DNA of 64,000 nt from Elioraea rosea (GTDB lineage: Bacteria; Pseudomonadota; Alphaproteobacteria; Acetobacterales; Acetobacteraceae), in NCBI RefSeq assembly GCF_007644105.1, contig NZ_VFAC01000006.1, positions 62,001 to 126,000 on the forward strand. Direction: 5' to 3'. The position numbers and the translations under genes were made by a program. Under the pieces are notes generated by a model that saw only the letters and a program-made list of their open reading frames with translations, was not told the origin of the DNA and did not search any database. Shown here piece after piece: positions 8,383 through 17,156 of the stretch (positions are counted from its first letter, which is position 1; the number at the start of each line of letters is the position of its first letter).

Positions 8383-8853
8383 ATGCCGCTTGGAAACATC
8401 CTTGGCAGCGTCCTTCAAGGCATGCTCGGCGGCCAGGCCCAGGCGGGACACGGGGGCGCGCAGGCGAACCCGCTCGCCGGCGTGATCGCAGCCCTCCTCA
8501 CCCCCCAGCAGGGCCAGGCCGCGCAGGCCTTCGGCTCGGGCGGGATCGAGGAGATCCTGTCGCAGTTCCGCAACGCGGGCTACGGCAGCCAGGCAGAGAG
8601 CTGGCTCGGCACCGGGCCGAACAAGTCGATCGAGCCGCAGGCGATGCGGGCCGTGTTCGGCGAGGAGCGGCTCGGCGCGATGGCGGCGGAAGCCGGCCTG
8701 CCGAAGGACGACCTGATGTCCGGCCTCGCGCGCATGCTTCCCCAGGTCATCGACGGCCTGAGTCCGCAGGGGCAGTTGCCGCAGCAGCGGGGCGGCGACA
8801 TGAACCAGATGCTCGCGCAGGTCCTCGGCGGCCTGCTCGGCGGGCGGCGCTGA
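8383..8853 (+). CDS. YidB-like DUF937 family protein
   Basis: A 156-aa protein matching the YidB/DUF937 pattern: a Gly/Gln-rich N terminus (GNILGSVLQGMLGGQ), then a conserved helical region containing GIEEILSQFRNAGYGSQAESWLGTGPNKSI and a C-terminal LPQVIDGLSPQG part before a Gly-Arg tail. It has no signal peptide. A GGGGGAGAG site precedes ATG 8383. The family is widespread in proteobacteria and its molecular role is not established. It is monocistronic by position and converges with the cupin gene four bases later. Confidence 0.8.
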   Translation: MPLGNILGSVLQGMLGGQAQAGHGGAQANPLAGVIAALLTPQQGQAAQAFGSGGIEEILSQFRNAGYGSQAESWLGTGPNKSIEPQAMRAVFGEERLGAMAAEAGLPKDDLMSGLARMLPQVIDGLSPQGQLPQQRGGDMNQMLAQVLGGLLGGRR

Positions 8854-8857
8854 GCGC

Positions 8858-9406
8858 CTAGCGCCCGGCGTTCGCCGCCTCGAACAGGGCGCGGGTCCTG
8901 TCGGCGTCGTAGGGGCCCTCGCGCAGCGTCTCGGCGTCCCACTCGCTTCTTCCGGGGCGGAAGAAATCCCCGCCATAGACGTGCAGCGCCCCGGTCAGGC
9001 GTGGGATCGGGTTCAGCACGGAGTGGATGATGTCCTTGCCGAGGGGCGCGGCCTCGCCGGCCGAGAGCGACTTCGCTCCCGCCGCCTCGACGTGCGAGCC
9101 GGTCTCGTCCTCGATGCGGCGCCAGAAGATGTTGTCCTCCCGCCCCGTGTAGAGGCCGATCACCGCCCACATGCCGTGATTGTGCGGCGAGAGCGTCATG
9201 TGCGGCCCCCAGACGAGGTTGAGCACGGTGAGCGTGTCCGAGCGGTACAGCGTGTTGAGGCCCGCGCGCGTCGGCTCGCCGAGCGCGCGCATCAACGCGG
9301 CGTGGTCGGAACAGGCGCGCGAGACGATCTCCCGCACGTGGCGCTGGCCGTCGTCCTGCCGGACGGCGTCCTGGCACTCGGCGATGAACCGGTCGAGATC
9401 GAACAT
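8858..9406 (-). CDS. Cupin-fold metal-dependent enzyme, cysteine-dioxygenase-like
   Basis: A 182-aa double-stranded beta-helix protein. The segment WGPHMTLSPHNHGMWAVIGLYTG contains the H-x-H of cupin motif 1 with a downstream Glu, and a later His occurs in GKDIIHSVLNP, as in predicted metal-dependent enzymes of the cysteine dioxygenase superfamily. I start it at ATG 9406, preceded on the minus strand by GGAGGGAGG. The frame extends six codons further up. Substrate unknown. It is transcribed in the same direction as the histidine kinase upstream, with a 66-base gap that carries a small palindrome. Confidence 0.8.
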   Translation of the reverse strand: MFDLDRFIAECQDAVRQDDGQRHVREIVSRACSDHAALMRALGEPTRAGLNTLYRSDTLTVLNLVWGPHMTLSPHNHGMWAVIGLYTGREDNIFWRRIEDETGSHVEAAGAKSLSAGEAAPLGKDIIHSVLNPIPRLTGALHVYGGDFFRPGRSEWDAETLREGPYDADRTRALFEAANAGR

Positions 9407-9429
9407 GGTGTCCTCCCTCCGCAAGCGGC

Positions 9430-9443
9430 CGGAGTCTACTCCG
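9430..9443. promoter_or_regulatory. Operator-like palindrome upstream of the cupin gene
   Basis: CGGAGT-CT-ACTCCG is a perfect 6-bp inverted repeat with a two-base centre, too tight for an RNA hairpin but suited to a dimeric repressor. It lies 24-37 bases upstream of the cupin start. Confidence 0.25.
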
Positions 9444-9472
9444 ACGGCGCCAGCTTGGCGATTCCGCCCCGC

Positions 9473-11839
9473 TCAGCCACCCATGGCGCGGCGGCGCGCG
9501 ACGCCGAGGCGTCGCACCTCGGCGGCAAGCCGGACCGGGTCGAACGGCTTCTCGACGATGCTCGGAGGCGGCTCGATCAGCGCCGCGTCGCGGCGGAGCG
9601 ACAGGGCATCGCCCGTCAGCACGATCACGGCGGGGCGCTCGGCGGCAGGCACCTCGGCGAGGCGGCGCAGCAGCCCCGCCCCATCGAGACCGGGCATGCG
9701 CAGGTCCGTGATCAGGACGTCGCACGTCCTGCCGGCGAGCGCGACAAGTGCCGCCTCGCCTTCCGCAGCGGTCGCGACGTCGTGGCCGTCGCGGGCGAGC
9801 ACCTCGGCCAGCACGTCAGTGATGTCGGGCTCGTCGTCGACCACCAGAACCTTGAGCCGCCCGGACGGCGCCTCGACGCGGTCCTTCCCCTCCGCCCGGG
9901 CCTCGCCGCGGCGTGCATGCGGCAGGGTGATGGTGAAGCGGGCGCCGCCGCCCGGCGCATCGTCGATCGTGATCGTCCCGCCATGCGCGGCGATGATGCC
10001 GTGGCAGACGGAGAGGCCAATGCCCGTGCCGACGCCGACGGGCTTGGTGGTGAAGTAGGGCTCGAAGATGCGGCGGCGGATCGAGGCCGGAACGCCTGGC
10101 CCGTTGTCATCCACCATGATCTCGACGCGGCCGTCAGCGACGCGGGCGGAGGCGCGTGCCTGGCGCGGCCGCGGCGCGTCGCGCAGCGCGTGCTGGGCGT
10201 TCACGAGAAGGTTCAGCAGCACCTGGTGCAGCCGCTCCGGCTCGACCTCCACCGCCGCATCGGGCGCGATCTCGCCGCGCTCGAGCGCGATGTCCGCCGT
10301 GCGAAAGCCGTAGGCCACCATGTCGAACACCGCATCGATCACGGCCGGCACGGAGACGACGTCCTTCTCCTGCGGCTTGGCGCGGGCGACGGCGAGGAAG
10401 GTGCGGACGATGCCTGCGCAGCGCTCGGCCGCGCCCTTCAGCGTGCGCACAGCATCGCCCTGCGGCGACTGGCCGAGCGCTTCCTCGAGCAGTGCCGCGC
10501 GCGCGACGACGACGGAGAGCGGGTTGTTCAGCTCATGCGCGACGCCCGCGAGAAGCGAGCCGAGCGCGGCGAGCTTCTCGTTCTGATGCGCGATCTCGCG
10601 CTGGCGGCCGAGCTCGTGCTCAGCCTCGCGCTCGCGCGTCACGTCGTCGATCAGGACGAGCGTCTCGGAGGCCGAGGTCGTGGCCGTCTCGAAGCGGAGC
10701 GTGCGGCCATCGGCGAGGGCAAGCTCGTCCGGCTCCTGCTGGCGTCCCGCCTCGCGCCCCGCCCGTGCCGCCGACTCGCGCCAGGCGGTGAGGCGCGAGA
10801 GCGTCGGCTCAGTCTCGAGCGCCTCGGCAAGCGCGGGGGCGATCGCGGCGAGCCTGCCATTGGAGAGCACGCGCCAGCCATTGCCGTCGAACATGACCAG
10901 CGCCTGGGGCATCGCCTCGACGGCGTCGTGCAGGTGGCGTTCGAGCGAGCGGATGCGGGCGTCGGCCTCCGCCTCGCGGGTCGCATCCGTCCAGAGGGCG
11001 ACAACGCCGCCCTCCTCGCCGAGCCGCTCCTCGAAGCGGAGCCAGCCGCCGTCGCGCCGCTCCAGAAGCAGGGGAAGGCGAACCGGAAGCGCCTCTGGAA
11101 GTGGGCGCTCGGCAAGCCCCTCGAGGCGCGCCGCGGCAGCCGGCACGACGACCTCCGCGGCGATGGTGCGAAGATGGTCTGCCAGCCGCGCGGGCGCGGA
11201 CATGCGCTTGCCAAGCGCTGGGAAGAGGTCGAGATAGCGCTTGTTCGCCGTCACGAAGGTTCCGGCCCGGTCGAACACCGCATAGGCGGTGTCGAGCGCG
11301 GCGAGCGCGCGCGCCGTCTCCCGCCCCGCCCTGCCCTGCGCCTGGCCCGTCTGCTCGGGCGTGACGTCGCGCCAGATTCGGATGCGCCCGTGCCCGGCGA
11401 GCGGAAGCGAGGCCACCTTCACCCAGCGTCCGGAACGCATCTGGAAGACGAAAGGCTGCTCCTGCGTCAGGTGCCGGGCGACGGCCGCCTCGACATGCTC
11501 GTCGAGGCGCACGAGCTCGCTCTCGGGCAGGTTGGTGCGGAAGAAGCGCCGAAGCGTATCGGCATAGGGCATGCCGACGGTGACGGTGCCGTCCTGCTCG
11601 GGGAAGAAGGCGAGATAGGTATCGTTCCAGGCCGTCACCCTGTCGGCCCCGTCATAGAGGCAGAAGGCGAGGCCGAGCTGGTCGAGCAGGCGCGACAGCT
11701 GGGCGATGTCGGCCGCCCCCGCCGCGGCGAGCGCGACGAGACCATCCTCCGGGTCGAGCAGCGTTGCGTTCGGTTTCACGAGCGCCAGTGTCGGGCTCGT
11801 TCGGCGCGACGGCAAGGCCGCAGCCGTCATCCCCCACAT
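9473..11839 (-). CDS. Soluble hybrid histidine kinase: PAS-like sensors, kinase core, receiver
   Basis: About 788 aa with no membrane segment, so a cytoplasmic sensor. Three PAS-like units fill the first 400 residues (LGLAFCLYDGADRVTAWN, LDTAYAVFDRAGTFVTAN, EAMPQALVMFDGNG). The HisKA box GVAHELNNPLS carries the phospho-His at about 435. The HATPase domain has LLVNAQHAL, DDNGPGV and GTGIGLSV. A C-terminal receiver (VLVVDDEPD) has its phospho-Asp at about 712 in LITDLRMPG. The start is ambiguous: ATG 11839 or 11830, both with weak ribosome-binding sites; a GTG at 11890 would lie inside the upstream gene. No output regulator is adjacent, so the partner is unknown. Confidence 0.88.
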   Translation of the reverse strand: MWGMTAAALPSRRTSPTLALVKPNATLLDPEDGLVALAAAGAADIAQLSRLLDQLGLAFCLYDGADRVTAWNDTYLAFFPEQDGTVTVGMPYADTLRRFFRTNLPESELVRLDEHVEAAVARHLTQEQPFVFQMRSGRWVKVASLPLAGHGRIRIWRDVTPEQTGQAQGRAGRETARALAALDTAYAVFDRAGTFVTANKRYLDLFPALGKRMSAPARLADHLRTIAAEVVVPAAAARLEGLAERPLPEALPVRLPLLLERRDGGWLRFEERLGEEGGVVALWTDATREAEADARIRSLERHLHDAVEAMPQALVMFDGNGWRVLSNGRLAAIAPALAEALETEPTLSRLTAWRESAARAGREAGRQQEPDELALADGRTLRFETATTSASETLVLIDDVTREREAEHELGRQREIAHQNEKLAALGSLLAGVAHELNNPLSVVVARAALLEEALGQSPQGDAVRTLKGAAERCAGIVRTFLAVARAKPQEKDVVSVPAVIDAVFDMVAYGFRTADIALERGEIAPDAAVEVEPERLHQVLLNLLVNAQHALRDAPRPRQARASARVADGRVEIMVDDNGPGVPASIRRRIFEPYFTTKPVGVGTGIGLSVCHGIIAAHGGTITIDDAPGGGARFTITLPHARRGEARAEGKDRVEAPSGRLKVLVVDDEPDITDVLAEVLARDGHDVATAAEGEAALVALAGRTCDVLITDLRMPGLDGAGLLRRLAEVPAAERPAVIVLTGDALSLRRDAALIEPPPSIVEKPFDPVRLAAEVRRLGVARRRAMGG

Positions 11840-11861
11840 GTCCTGTCGCAGCAGGGCAGCC

Positions 11862-12290
11862 TTACAGAAGGCCGAGCTCTGCGAGTTCACGGCGCAGCCT
11901 CGCCGGCATCGCCGCGACCGACCGGGCGGAGGCCTGCGCCCCGCGCGAGAGGTCGGGCGGCGCGTCCGGCCCCTCGAGATAGCGCCAGCCCTGGAACGGC
12001 TTCACGGGTCGAAGCTGCACCGGCACGAGCTTCTGGTCGAGATGCAGGCCGCAGCAGGCCGAGCCGTCGTCCCACACATCCGGCTCGATCGCGACGATGC
12101 GCTGGCGCACCTGGATGAAGCCGCCGATCACCCAGTAGAGCGAGCCGCGGCCGACGATCTCCTCCGCCCGCCTGGGGAGGTTGCGCGTCTGGTGCCTGAG
12201 CGGCGGGTCGGCCTTGATGCGGGCCTTCTGCCGCTCGGCGAGGTCCTCGGCCGTGGCGCAGCCGACGGCGAGCTTGATCAGGTGAAGCAT
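11862..12290 (-). CDS. DUF1489 family protein
   Basis: A 142-aa soluble protein that matches the alphaproteobacterial DUF1489 family over its whole length: an N-terminal LIKLAVGCATAEDL, then RHQTRNLPRRAEEIVGRGSLYWVIGG and IVAIEPDVWDDGSACCGLHLD, and a PVKPFQGWRYLEG block near the end. The family function is unknown; the conserved core suggests a compact single domain. It is transcribed toward the histidine kinase, whose start is 22-30 bases after this stop, so the two are probably cotranscribed. Confidence 0.85.
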   Translation of the reverse strand: MLHLIKLAVGCATAEDLAERQKARIKADPPLRHQTRNLPRRAEEIVGRGSLYWVIGGFIQVRQRIVAIEPDVWDDGSACCGLHLDQKLVPVQLRPVKPFQGWRYLEGPDAPPDLSRGAQASARSVAAMPARLRRELAELGLL

Positions 12291-12335
12291 CCCCGGAGCA
12301 TGGCGCCTCGGGGCGGATTCGCAAGCCGGAGTGGA

Positions 12336-12572
12336 TCAGCCCGCTTCGGGCTCGCCGTTCTCCTGGCGCGCCTGCTCCTGCTCGCGTCGGTCCGCCCGCG
12401 AGAGGGCTGCCACCTCGACCACGCGTTCCGCAACGGGCCTGGGGGCGAGGCTTCCAGCCTGGCGCGCTCCCGGGGGGGACCCGGCGGCATCGCCGGTCGC
12501 CGTCCCGGTGCCGGCGGCGAGCCAGGCACCGAGCATTGCCGTCCACAGCCGCATACGTTCCTCCACCGTCAT
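12336..12572 (-). CDS. Small hypothetical protein
   Basis: A 78-aa frame starting at ATG 12572 (the frame is open further up to 12650). The N terminus MTVEERMRLWTAMLGAWLAAG could be an amphipathic or membrane-associated helix; the rest is Ala/Arg/Glu-rich and probably disordered. It sits 45 bases upstream of the DUF1489 gene on the same strand. Composition alone can produce a frame like this here, so support is modest. Confidence 0.35.
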   Translation of the reverse strand: MTVEERMRLWTAMLGAWLAAGTGTATGDAAGSPPGARQAGSLAPRPVAERVVEVAALSRADRREQEQARQENGEPEAG

Positions 12573-12706
12573 TTCCGGCACGCTCGGGGCCCGATGTGTC
12601 AGGTGTGTGGCAGCGAGGGGGAAGGATCGTGCCGATCGCCCCCGACTCACCCGGACGTGACCAGCCGCGGCAGACGCGGCGCGCGCGCTGTGGCATGTGA
12701 AGCGCC

Positions 12707-15067
12707 ATGCGAAGCATTGCCCGTGTCATCCGCCGGATCGTCATCGTTCTCGTTGCCGTCCTCATTGCGCTGCCTGTTATCGCGCTCGGCGCAGGCTGGG
12801 GCGTGATGCGCGTCACGCTGCCCTCGGCAGACGACGAGTCCGCCATCCCCGGGCTCGACGGGCCGGTGAGCATCACGCTCGACCGCCATGGCATCCCCTA
12901 TGTCCGCGCGGGGTCGGAGCGCGATGCCTGGGCGGCGATCGGCTGGCTGCATGCACGCGACCGGATGTTCCAGATGGAGTTGATGCGCCGCGGCGCCGCG
13001 GGCCGGCTCGCCGAGCTGATCGGCGCGCAGGGTCTCCGGCTCGACCGCTACGTACGGCTCCTCGGCCTCGCCCAGGCGGCGGAGGCGGATCTTGCCGCGC
13101 AGTCCGAGGAGACGCGGCAGGCGCTCGCCGCCTATGCGCGCGGGGTGAATGCGTGGATCGCCGAGAAGGGCCGCTGGTCCGCCCCGGAGTTCATCGCGCT
13201 CGGCATCACGCCGGAGCCCTGGCGGGAGACCGACAGCCTGCTCTGGGGCAAGGTGATGGCGCTGTTCCTCTCGGGCAACGCGCGCACCGAGCTCGCCCGT
13301 CTTCGCCTCTCCTCGCACCTGCCGCGCGAGCGGATCGACGAGCTCTGGCCGCGCGACGAGAGCAACGGCAGCCCGGTCGCCTCGCTTGACGGGTTTGGGG
13401 GGCATCTCGAGCGCGTGCTTGCCGCCCTGCCGGTGTTCGGCGAGGACGCGCCTGTGCCGCCCACCGCCTCGAACATCTGGGCGGTGACGGGATCCCGCTC
13501 CTCGACTGGCCTGCCGCTTCTCTCGAACGACCCGCATCTGGCCTATGCCCAGCCGATCCAGTGGCATCTCGCCCGCGTCGAGGCGCCGGGCCTGACCCTC
13601 GTCGGCGCATTCGCGCCGGGCGTTCCCTTCCTGGTGCTCGGGCGAAACGCGGACATCGCATGGGGGATGACGACGACGCATTCCGACACGCAGGACGTGT
13701 TCGTCGAACGCCTTGCCGGCCCCGACAGCTACCTCGCGCCCGACGGCCCCCGCCCCTTCGCATACCGCGAGGAGGTGATCGGCGTGCGCTTCGGCGAGCC
13801 CGTGACGATGCGCGTGCGCACCACGCGGCACGGCCCCGTGCTGTCCGACCTCGACCCGACGCCTGGCATGCCGAATGGACATGTGCTGGCGGTGGCGATG
13901 ACCGCGCTGCAACCGGGCGACGGCGCGGCCGGCGCGCTGCACAGGCTGAACCGGGCGCGCAGCTTCGAGGAGGCCGAGGCGGCCGTCTCAGGCATCGGCG
14001 CGCCGCAGCAGAACATCGTGATCGCAGACCGGGTGGGCCGGATGGGCATGCTGCTTCCCGCCCGCCTGCCGATCCGCCGCGCCGGCGACGGCTCCTTCCC
14101 CGCCCCCGGCTGGGACGGCTCGCATGACTGGACAGGCTTTGCCCCGCGCGAGGCCCTGCCGCGCTTCATCGACCCCGCCTCGGAACGGATCGTCAACGCC
14201 AACAACCGCGTCGTGCCGGACGATTTCCCGGTGTTCCTGACGCGCGACTGGTGGGGCGACTATCGCCACCGGCGCATCCTCGAGCGGCTCGAGGCCCTGC
14301 CGAGGCACGACGTGCTGAGCATGGCCGCCATCCAGATGGACGTCGAAAGCCTCGCCGCGCGCGACCTCCTGCCGCTCATGACAGCCGCGCGCCCCAACCC
14401 CGCGCCGGGCGATGCCGAGGCGCATGCGCTTGTGAAGGCCTGGAACGGGCTGATGGCGGCCGACCGCCCCGAGCCGCTGATCTACACGGCCTGGGTGAAG
14501 CACACCGGCCGGCGCATCGCCAATGCCGCCGTCGGCCCCGAGCAGGAAGCGTTCCGCGAGAGTTCTGCGGAGTTCCTCACCTTCGTGCTCACGCGCGGCC
14601 AGCACTGGTGCGGCGCAGGCGGCTGCCTGCCGCTTCTTGCCGACGCGCTATCCGACGCCGTCACCGAACTTCGGGACGCTCACGGGGCCGACATGGCCGC
14701 GTGGCGCTGGGGCGAGGTTCATGGCGTGCGGTTCCAGCACCCGCTGATGCGATTCGTGCCGGTGATCGGCCCCTGGTTCGGCACCACACTGCCGACGGGC
14801 GGCGACACGCATACCGTCAAGCGCGCTGGCATGCGGCTCGCCGGCCCGACGCCCTACGAGAACATCCATGGCGCGGGCTATCGCGGCTCCTACGACCTCG
14901 CCGTTCCGGAGAACTCCCGGTTCATCATCGCGACCGGCCAGTCGGGCCACCCTCTGAGCCCGCATTACCGCGACCTCGCGGAGGCCTGGGGCGCGGGCGG
15001 CACGATCACGATCCCGGCCGAGCCGCAGGGGCGGATCGGCACGATCACGCTTCGGCCCCGCGGGTGA
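12707..15067 (+). CDS. Penicillin acylase family N-terminal-nucleophile hydrolase
   Basis: A 786-aa precursor of the penicillin G acylase / acyl-homoserine-lactone acylase / cephalosporin acylase family. Residues about 8-32 form an N-terminal signal or anchor helix. The alpha part includes the family sequence VSITLDRHGIPYVRA and AWAAIGWLHARDRMFQMELMR. Self-cleavage is expected before Ser255 in PPTASNIWAV, which becomes the catalytic nucleophile of the beta chain. LLSNDPHL and GVPFLVLGRNADIAWGMT follow as in the family. It acts in the periplasm. The substrate (an antibiotic, a quorum signal or another amide) cannot be fixed from sequence. Confidence 0.9.
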   Translation: MRSIARVIRRIVIVLVAVLIALPVIALGAGWGVMRVTLPSADDESAIPGLDGPVSITLDRHGIPYVRAGSERDAWAAIGWLHARDRMFQMELMRRGAAGRLAELIGAQGLRLDRYVRLLGLAQAAEADLAAQSEETRQALAAYARGVNAWIAEKGRWSAPEFIALGITPEPWRETDSLLWGKVMALFLSGNARTELARLRLSSHLPRERIDELWPRDESNGSPVASLDGFGGHLERVLAALPVFGEDAPVPPTASNIWAVTGSRSSTGLPLLSNDPHLAYAQPIQWHLARVEAPGLTLVGAFAPGVPFLVLGRNADIAWGMTTTHSDTQDVFVERLAGPDSYLAPDGPRPFAYREEVIGVRFGEPVTMRVRTTRHGPVLSDLDPTPGMPNGHVLAVAMTALQPGDGAAGALHRLNRARSFEEAEAAVSGIGAPQQNIVIADRVGRMGMLLPARLPIRRAGDGSFPAPGWDGSHDWTGFAPREALPRFIDPASERIVNANNRVVPDDFPVFLTRDWWGDYRHRRILERLEALPRHDVLSMAAIQMDVESLAARDLLPLMTAARPNPAPGDAEAHALVKAWNGLMAADRPEPLIYTAWVKHTGRRIANAAVGPEQEAFRESSAEFLTFVLTRGQHWCGAGGCLPLLADALSDAVTELRDAHGADMAAWRWGEVHGVRFQHPLMRFVPVIGPWFGTTLPTGGDTHTVKRAGMRLAGPTPYENIHGAGYRGSYDLAVPENSRFIIATGQSGHPLSPHYRDLAEAWGAGGTITIPAEPQGRIGTITLRPRG

Positions 15068-15128
15068 CGGCAGGCCCCGCGCAGCGTGATTGACCGCATG
15101 GCCCCGCTTCCGGTTCACTCCCGCCCAG

Positions 15129-15914
15129 ATGCTGCAGAAGCCCTTCCGACGCCCGCAATTCTTCTACACGACCGCGCCCCTGCCATGCCCGTATCTCGAG
15201 GGCAGGCTGGAGCGGAAGCTCGTCACGGAGCTTTCCGGGGCGGACGCAGAGGCGCTGCATGACCGCTTGAGCCGCGCGGGCTTCCGCAGAAGCCACAACA
15301 TCGCCTACGCCCCCGTCTGCCCCGGCTGCCAGGCCTGCATCCCCATCCGCCTCAACGTCCGCGCCTTCTCTCCGAACCGCACGCAGCGGCGCATCGCGGC
15401 CGCCAATGTCGCGGTGGAAGGCTTCGAGGTGCCGCCGCGCGCGACCACGGAGCAGTTCGCGCTCTTCCAGCGCTACCAGGCCGCGCGCCACGCCGAAGGC
15501 GACATGGCGGCGATGGGGTTCTACGACTTCCGCGCGATGGTCGAGGACACGCCGATCGAGACATCGGTGATCGAGTTCCGCGACCCCGACGACGCGCTGG
15601 TCGCCGCCTGCCTGACCGACCGCCTGTCGGACGGCCTCTCTGCCGTCTACTCGTTCTTCGACCCGAAGCACGCGCGCCGCTCGCTCGGCACCTTCATGGT
15701 GCTGTGGCTCGTGCGCCGCGCTCTCGCGCTTGGCCTGCCGCATGTCTATCTCGGCTACTGGGTGCCGGAGAGCCGCAAGATGGCCTACAAGGCCGCGTTC
15801 CGCCCCGTCGAGATCCTCTGGGGCGGGCAGTGGCGGGTGCTGACCGGGGCCGAAGCCGCGACCGGCCCCGTCCCCGTCTCCACGGGCCTTGCCCAGCCGA
15901 TCACCGCCGGCTGA
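15129..15914 (+). CDS. bpt: Aspartate/glutamate leucyltransferase (Bpt-type N-end-rule transferase)
   Basis: It attaches Leu from leucyl-tRNA to proteins with N-terminal Asp or Glu, marking them for ClpS/ClpAP degradation. The family start is recognisable as RPQFFYTTAPLPCPYLEGRLERK, followed by HNIAYAPVCPGCQACIPIRL with three clustered cysteines, YSFFDP and the GNAT-like end LGYWVPESRKMAYKAAFRP. I start it at ATG 15129 (261 aa), which matches the usual family start. An in-frame TTG at 15090 would add 13 residues. Neither start has a clear ribosome-binding site. Confidence 0.92.
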   Translation: MLQKPFRRPQFFYTTAPLPCPYLEGRLERKLVTELSGADAEALHDRLSRAGFRRSHNIAYAPVCPGCQACIPIRLNVRAFSPNRTQRRIAAANVAVEGFEVPPRATTEQFALFQRYQAARHAEGDMAAMGFYDFRAMVEDTPIETSVIEFRDPDDALVAACLTDRLSDGLSAVYSFFDPKHARRSLGTFMVLWLVRRALALGLPHVYLGYWVPESRKMAYKAAFRPVEILWGGQWRVLTGAEAATGPVPVSTGLAQPITAG

Positions 15915-15917
15915 GCG

Positions 15918-17030
15918 CTACCTCAGCACCCCGATCGTTTTCGCCTTTACGAGATCCCAGTCGATCTCCGCGCCAACGCCTGGGCGCTCGAACGCGTCGA
16001 TCGTGACGGTGCCGTCGGGCTCGATCTCGATGTCGTGCACGAGGCCGAATTTCTGCGCCCCGTCAGGCAGGAGCACCTCGAAGTACCGCGCGTTCGGCAG
16101 CGCCATCATGAGCTGGAGCTGCGCGACGTTGTTCCAGGAATTGCCGCCATGGTGCACCTCGAAGGTGGTGGCGAAGGCCTCCGCCAGATGCGCCGCCTTG
16201 TGGAGCGGCGTGAGCCCGCCCTTCACCGCGATGTCGCCGCGCAGATAGTCAGTCGCGCCCCGCACCAGCCATTGCGTGAACGCCTCGAACCCGCCCGAGC
16301 TGTACTCGGTGGCGAGGATCGGGATGTCGAGCTTCCGGCGCAGCGTGACATAGTTCTCGATGTCGTCCTCGCCGAGCGGGTCCTCGTACCATTCGAAGCC
16401 GAGCTCCTCGAGGACGCGGCCGAGCCGCATCGCCTCGGGCAGCCTGTGCATCATCATCGTGTCGATCATCAACGTCATCTCCGGCGCGGCGCGGCGCACG
16501 GCACGGCAGAGCGAGATCGTCGCCTCGACGTCTGCGGGCGGGTGGAGCTTGTAGGCGCGGAAGCCGCGCGCGCGCACCTCCTCGAGCTGCGCGAGATAGG
16601 CCGCCTCGTCCCCGAGCGAGCCGGAGCTCGCATAGGCCGGGATACGCCTACGGAACGAGCCGATCATCTGGTGGATCGGCAGGCCCGCCACCTTGCCGCC
16701 AAGGTCCCACAGCGCGGTGTCGAGCGCGCCGATGACGCGGTAGGTGACGCCGCGGCGCGCCTTGTTCATCGCCTGCCACAGCGCCTCGCGCGCGAGCGGG
16801 TCCTGCCCCATCAGCCGGGGCTTCAGGCTCTCGACAAGCATCGTGGCGTCGAGATGCGCGGGCCGGAACGAGGCGCCGAGGAAGGAATGGCCGGTGATGC
16901 AGGCATCGGTCTCGATCGCGACGACGCCGATGTCGCTCCGCCCCACGGTCGCCGGATTGGCGGTGCCGTAGCGCACTGCCGGAATGTTCTCCCATGCGAC
17001 CATGGTGACCGTGATGTCGGTGATGCGCAT
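15918..17030 (-). CDS. Enolase superfamily (mandelate racemase/muconate lactonizing) enzyme
   Basis: A 370-aa soluble enzyme with an N-terminal capping domain and a beta-barrel. Metal ligands fit D190 (LMIDTMMM), E216 (WYEDPLGEDD) and E242 (ILATEYSSGG); the dyad is probably D266 (RGDIAVKGG) with H293 or H294 (EVHHGG). The first catalytic motif reads K161-L-H163 rather than the K-x-K of many racemases, suggesting a sugar-acid dehydratase or similar (inference). I start it at ATG 17030, preceded on the minus strand by GGAGGAA. It is divergent from a Bug-type binding protein across a perfect palindrome, so uptake and catabolism are probably co-regulated. Confidence 0.88.
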   Translation of the reverse strand: MRITDITVTMVAWENIPAVRYGTANPATVGRSDIGVVAIETDACITGHSFLGASFRPAHLDATMLVESLKPRLMGQDPLAREALWQAMNKARRGVTYRVIGALDTALWDLGGKVAGLPIHQMIGSFRRRIPAYASSGSLGDEAAYLAQLEEVRARGFRAYKLHPPADVEATISLCRAVRRAAPEMTLMIDTMMMHRLPEAMRLGRVLEELGFEWYEDPLGEDDIENYVTLRRKLDIPILATEYSSGGFEAFTQWLVRGATDYLRGDIAVKGGLTPLHKAAHLAEAFATTFEVHHGGNSWNNVAQLQLMMALPNARYFEVLLPDGAQKFGLVHDIEIEPDGTVTIDAFERPGVGAEIDWDLVKAKTIGVLR

Positions 17031-17083
17031 CCGTCGTTCCTCCCGTTTCGTGGCGCGCATGCTCGGGGCGCATGGCGGCACCG

Positions 17084-17102
17084 GTCAACCCGCGGGGTTG
17101 AC
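17084..17102. promoter_or_regulatory. Perfect 19-bp palindromic operator candidate
   Basis: GTCAACCC-GCG-GGGTTGAC is a perfect 8-bp inverted repeat around a three-base centre, placed in the 126-bp region between the enolase-superfamily gene and the Bug gene. It overlaps a TTGACG (17098-17103) that could be the -35 element of the rightward gene, although a good -10 is not visible. Symmetry and size fit a GntR-, LacI- or LysR-type dimer site. The regulator gene is not in the window. Confidence 0.55.
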
Positions 17103-17156
17103 GCACCATCCATGCGGCGGGAACGTCGCTGCAACGACACGAAGAGGGAGGAAGCA

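Noticed and set aside
8981-12118. A 1045-codon frame antisense to the cupin and histidine kinase
   Set aside because: Both sense genes have intact catalytic motifs; the antisense translation has no family features.
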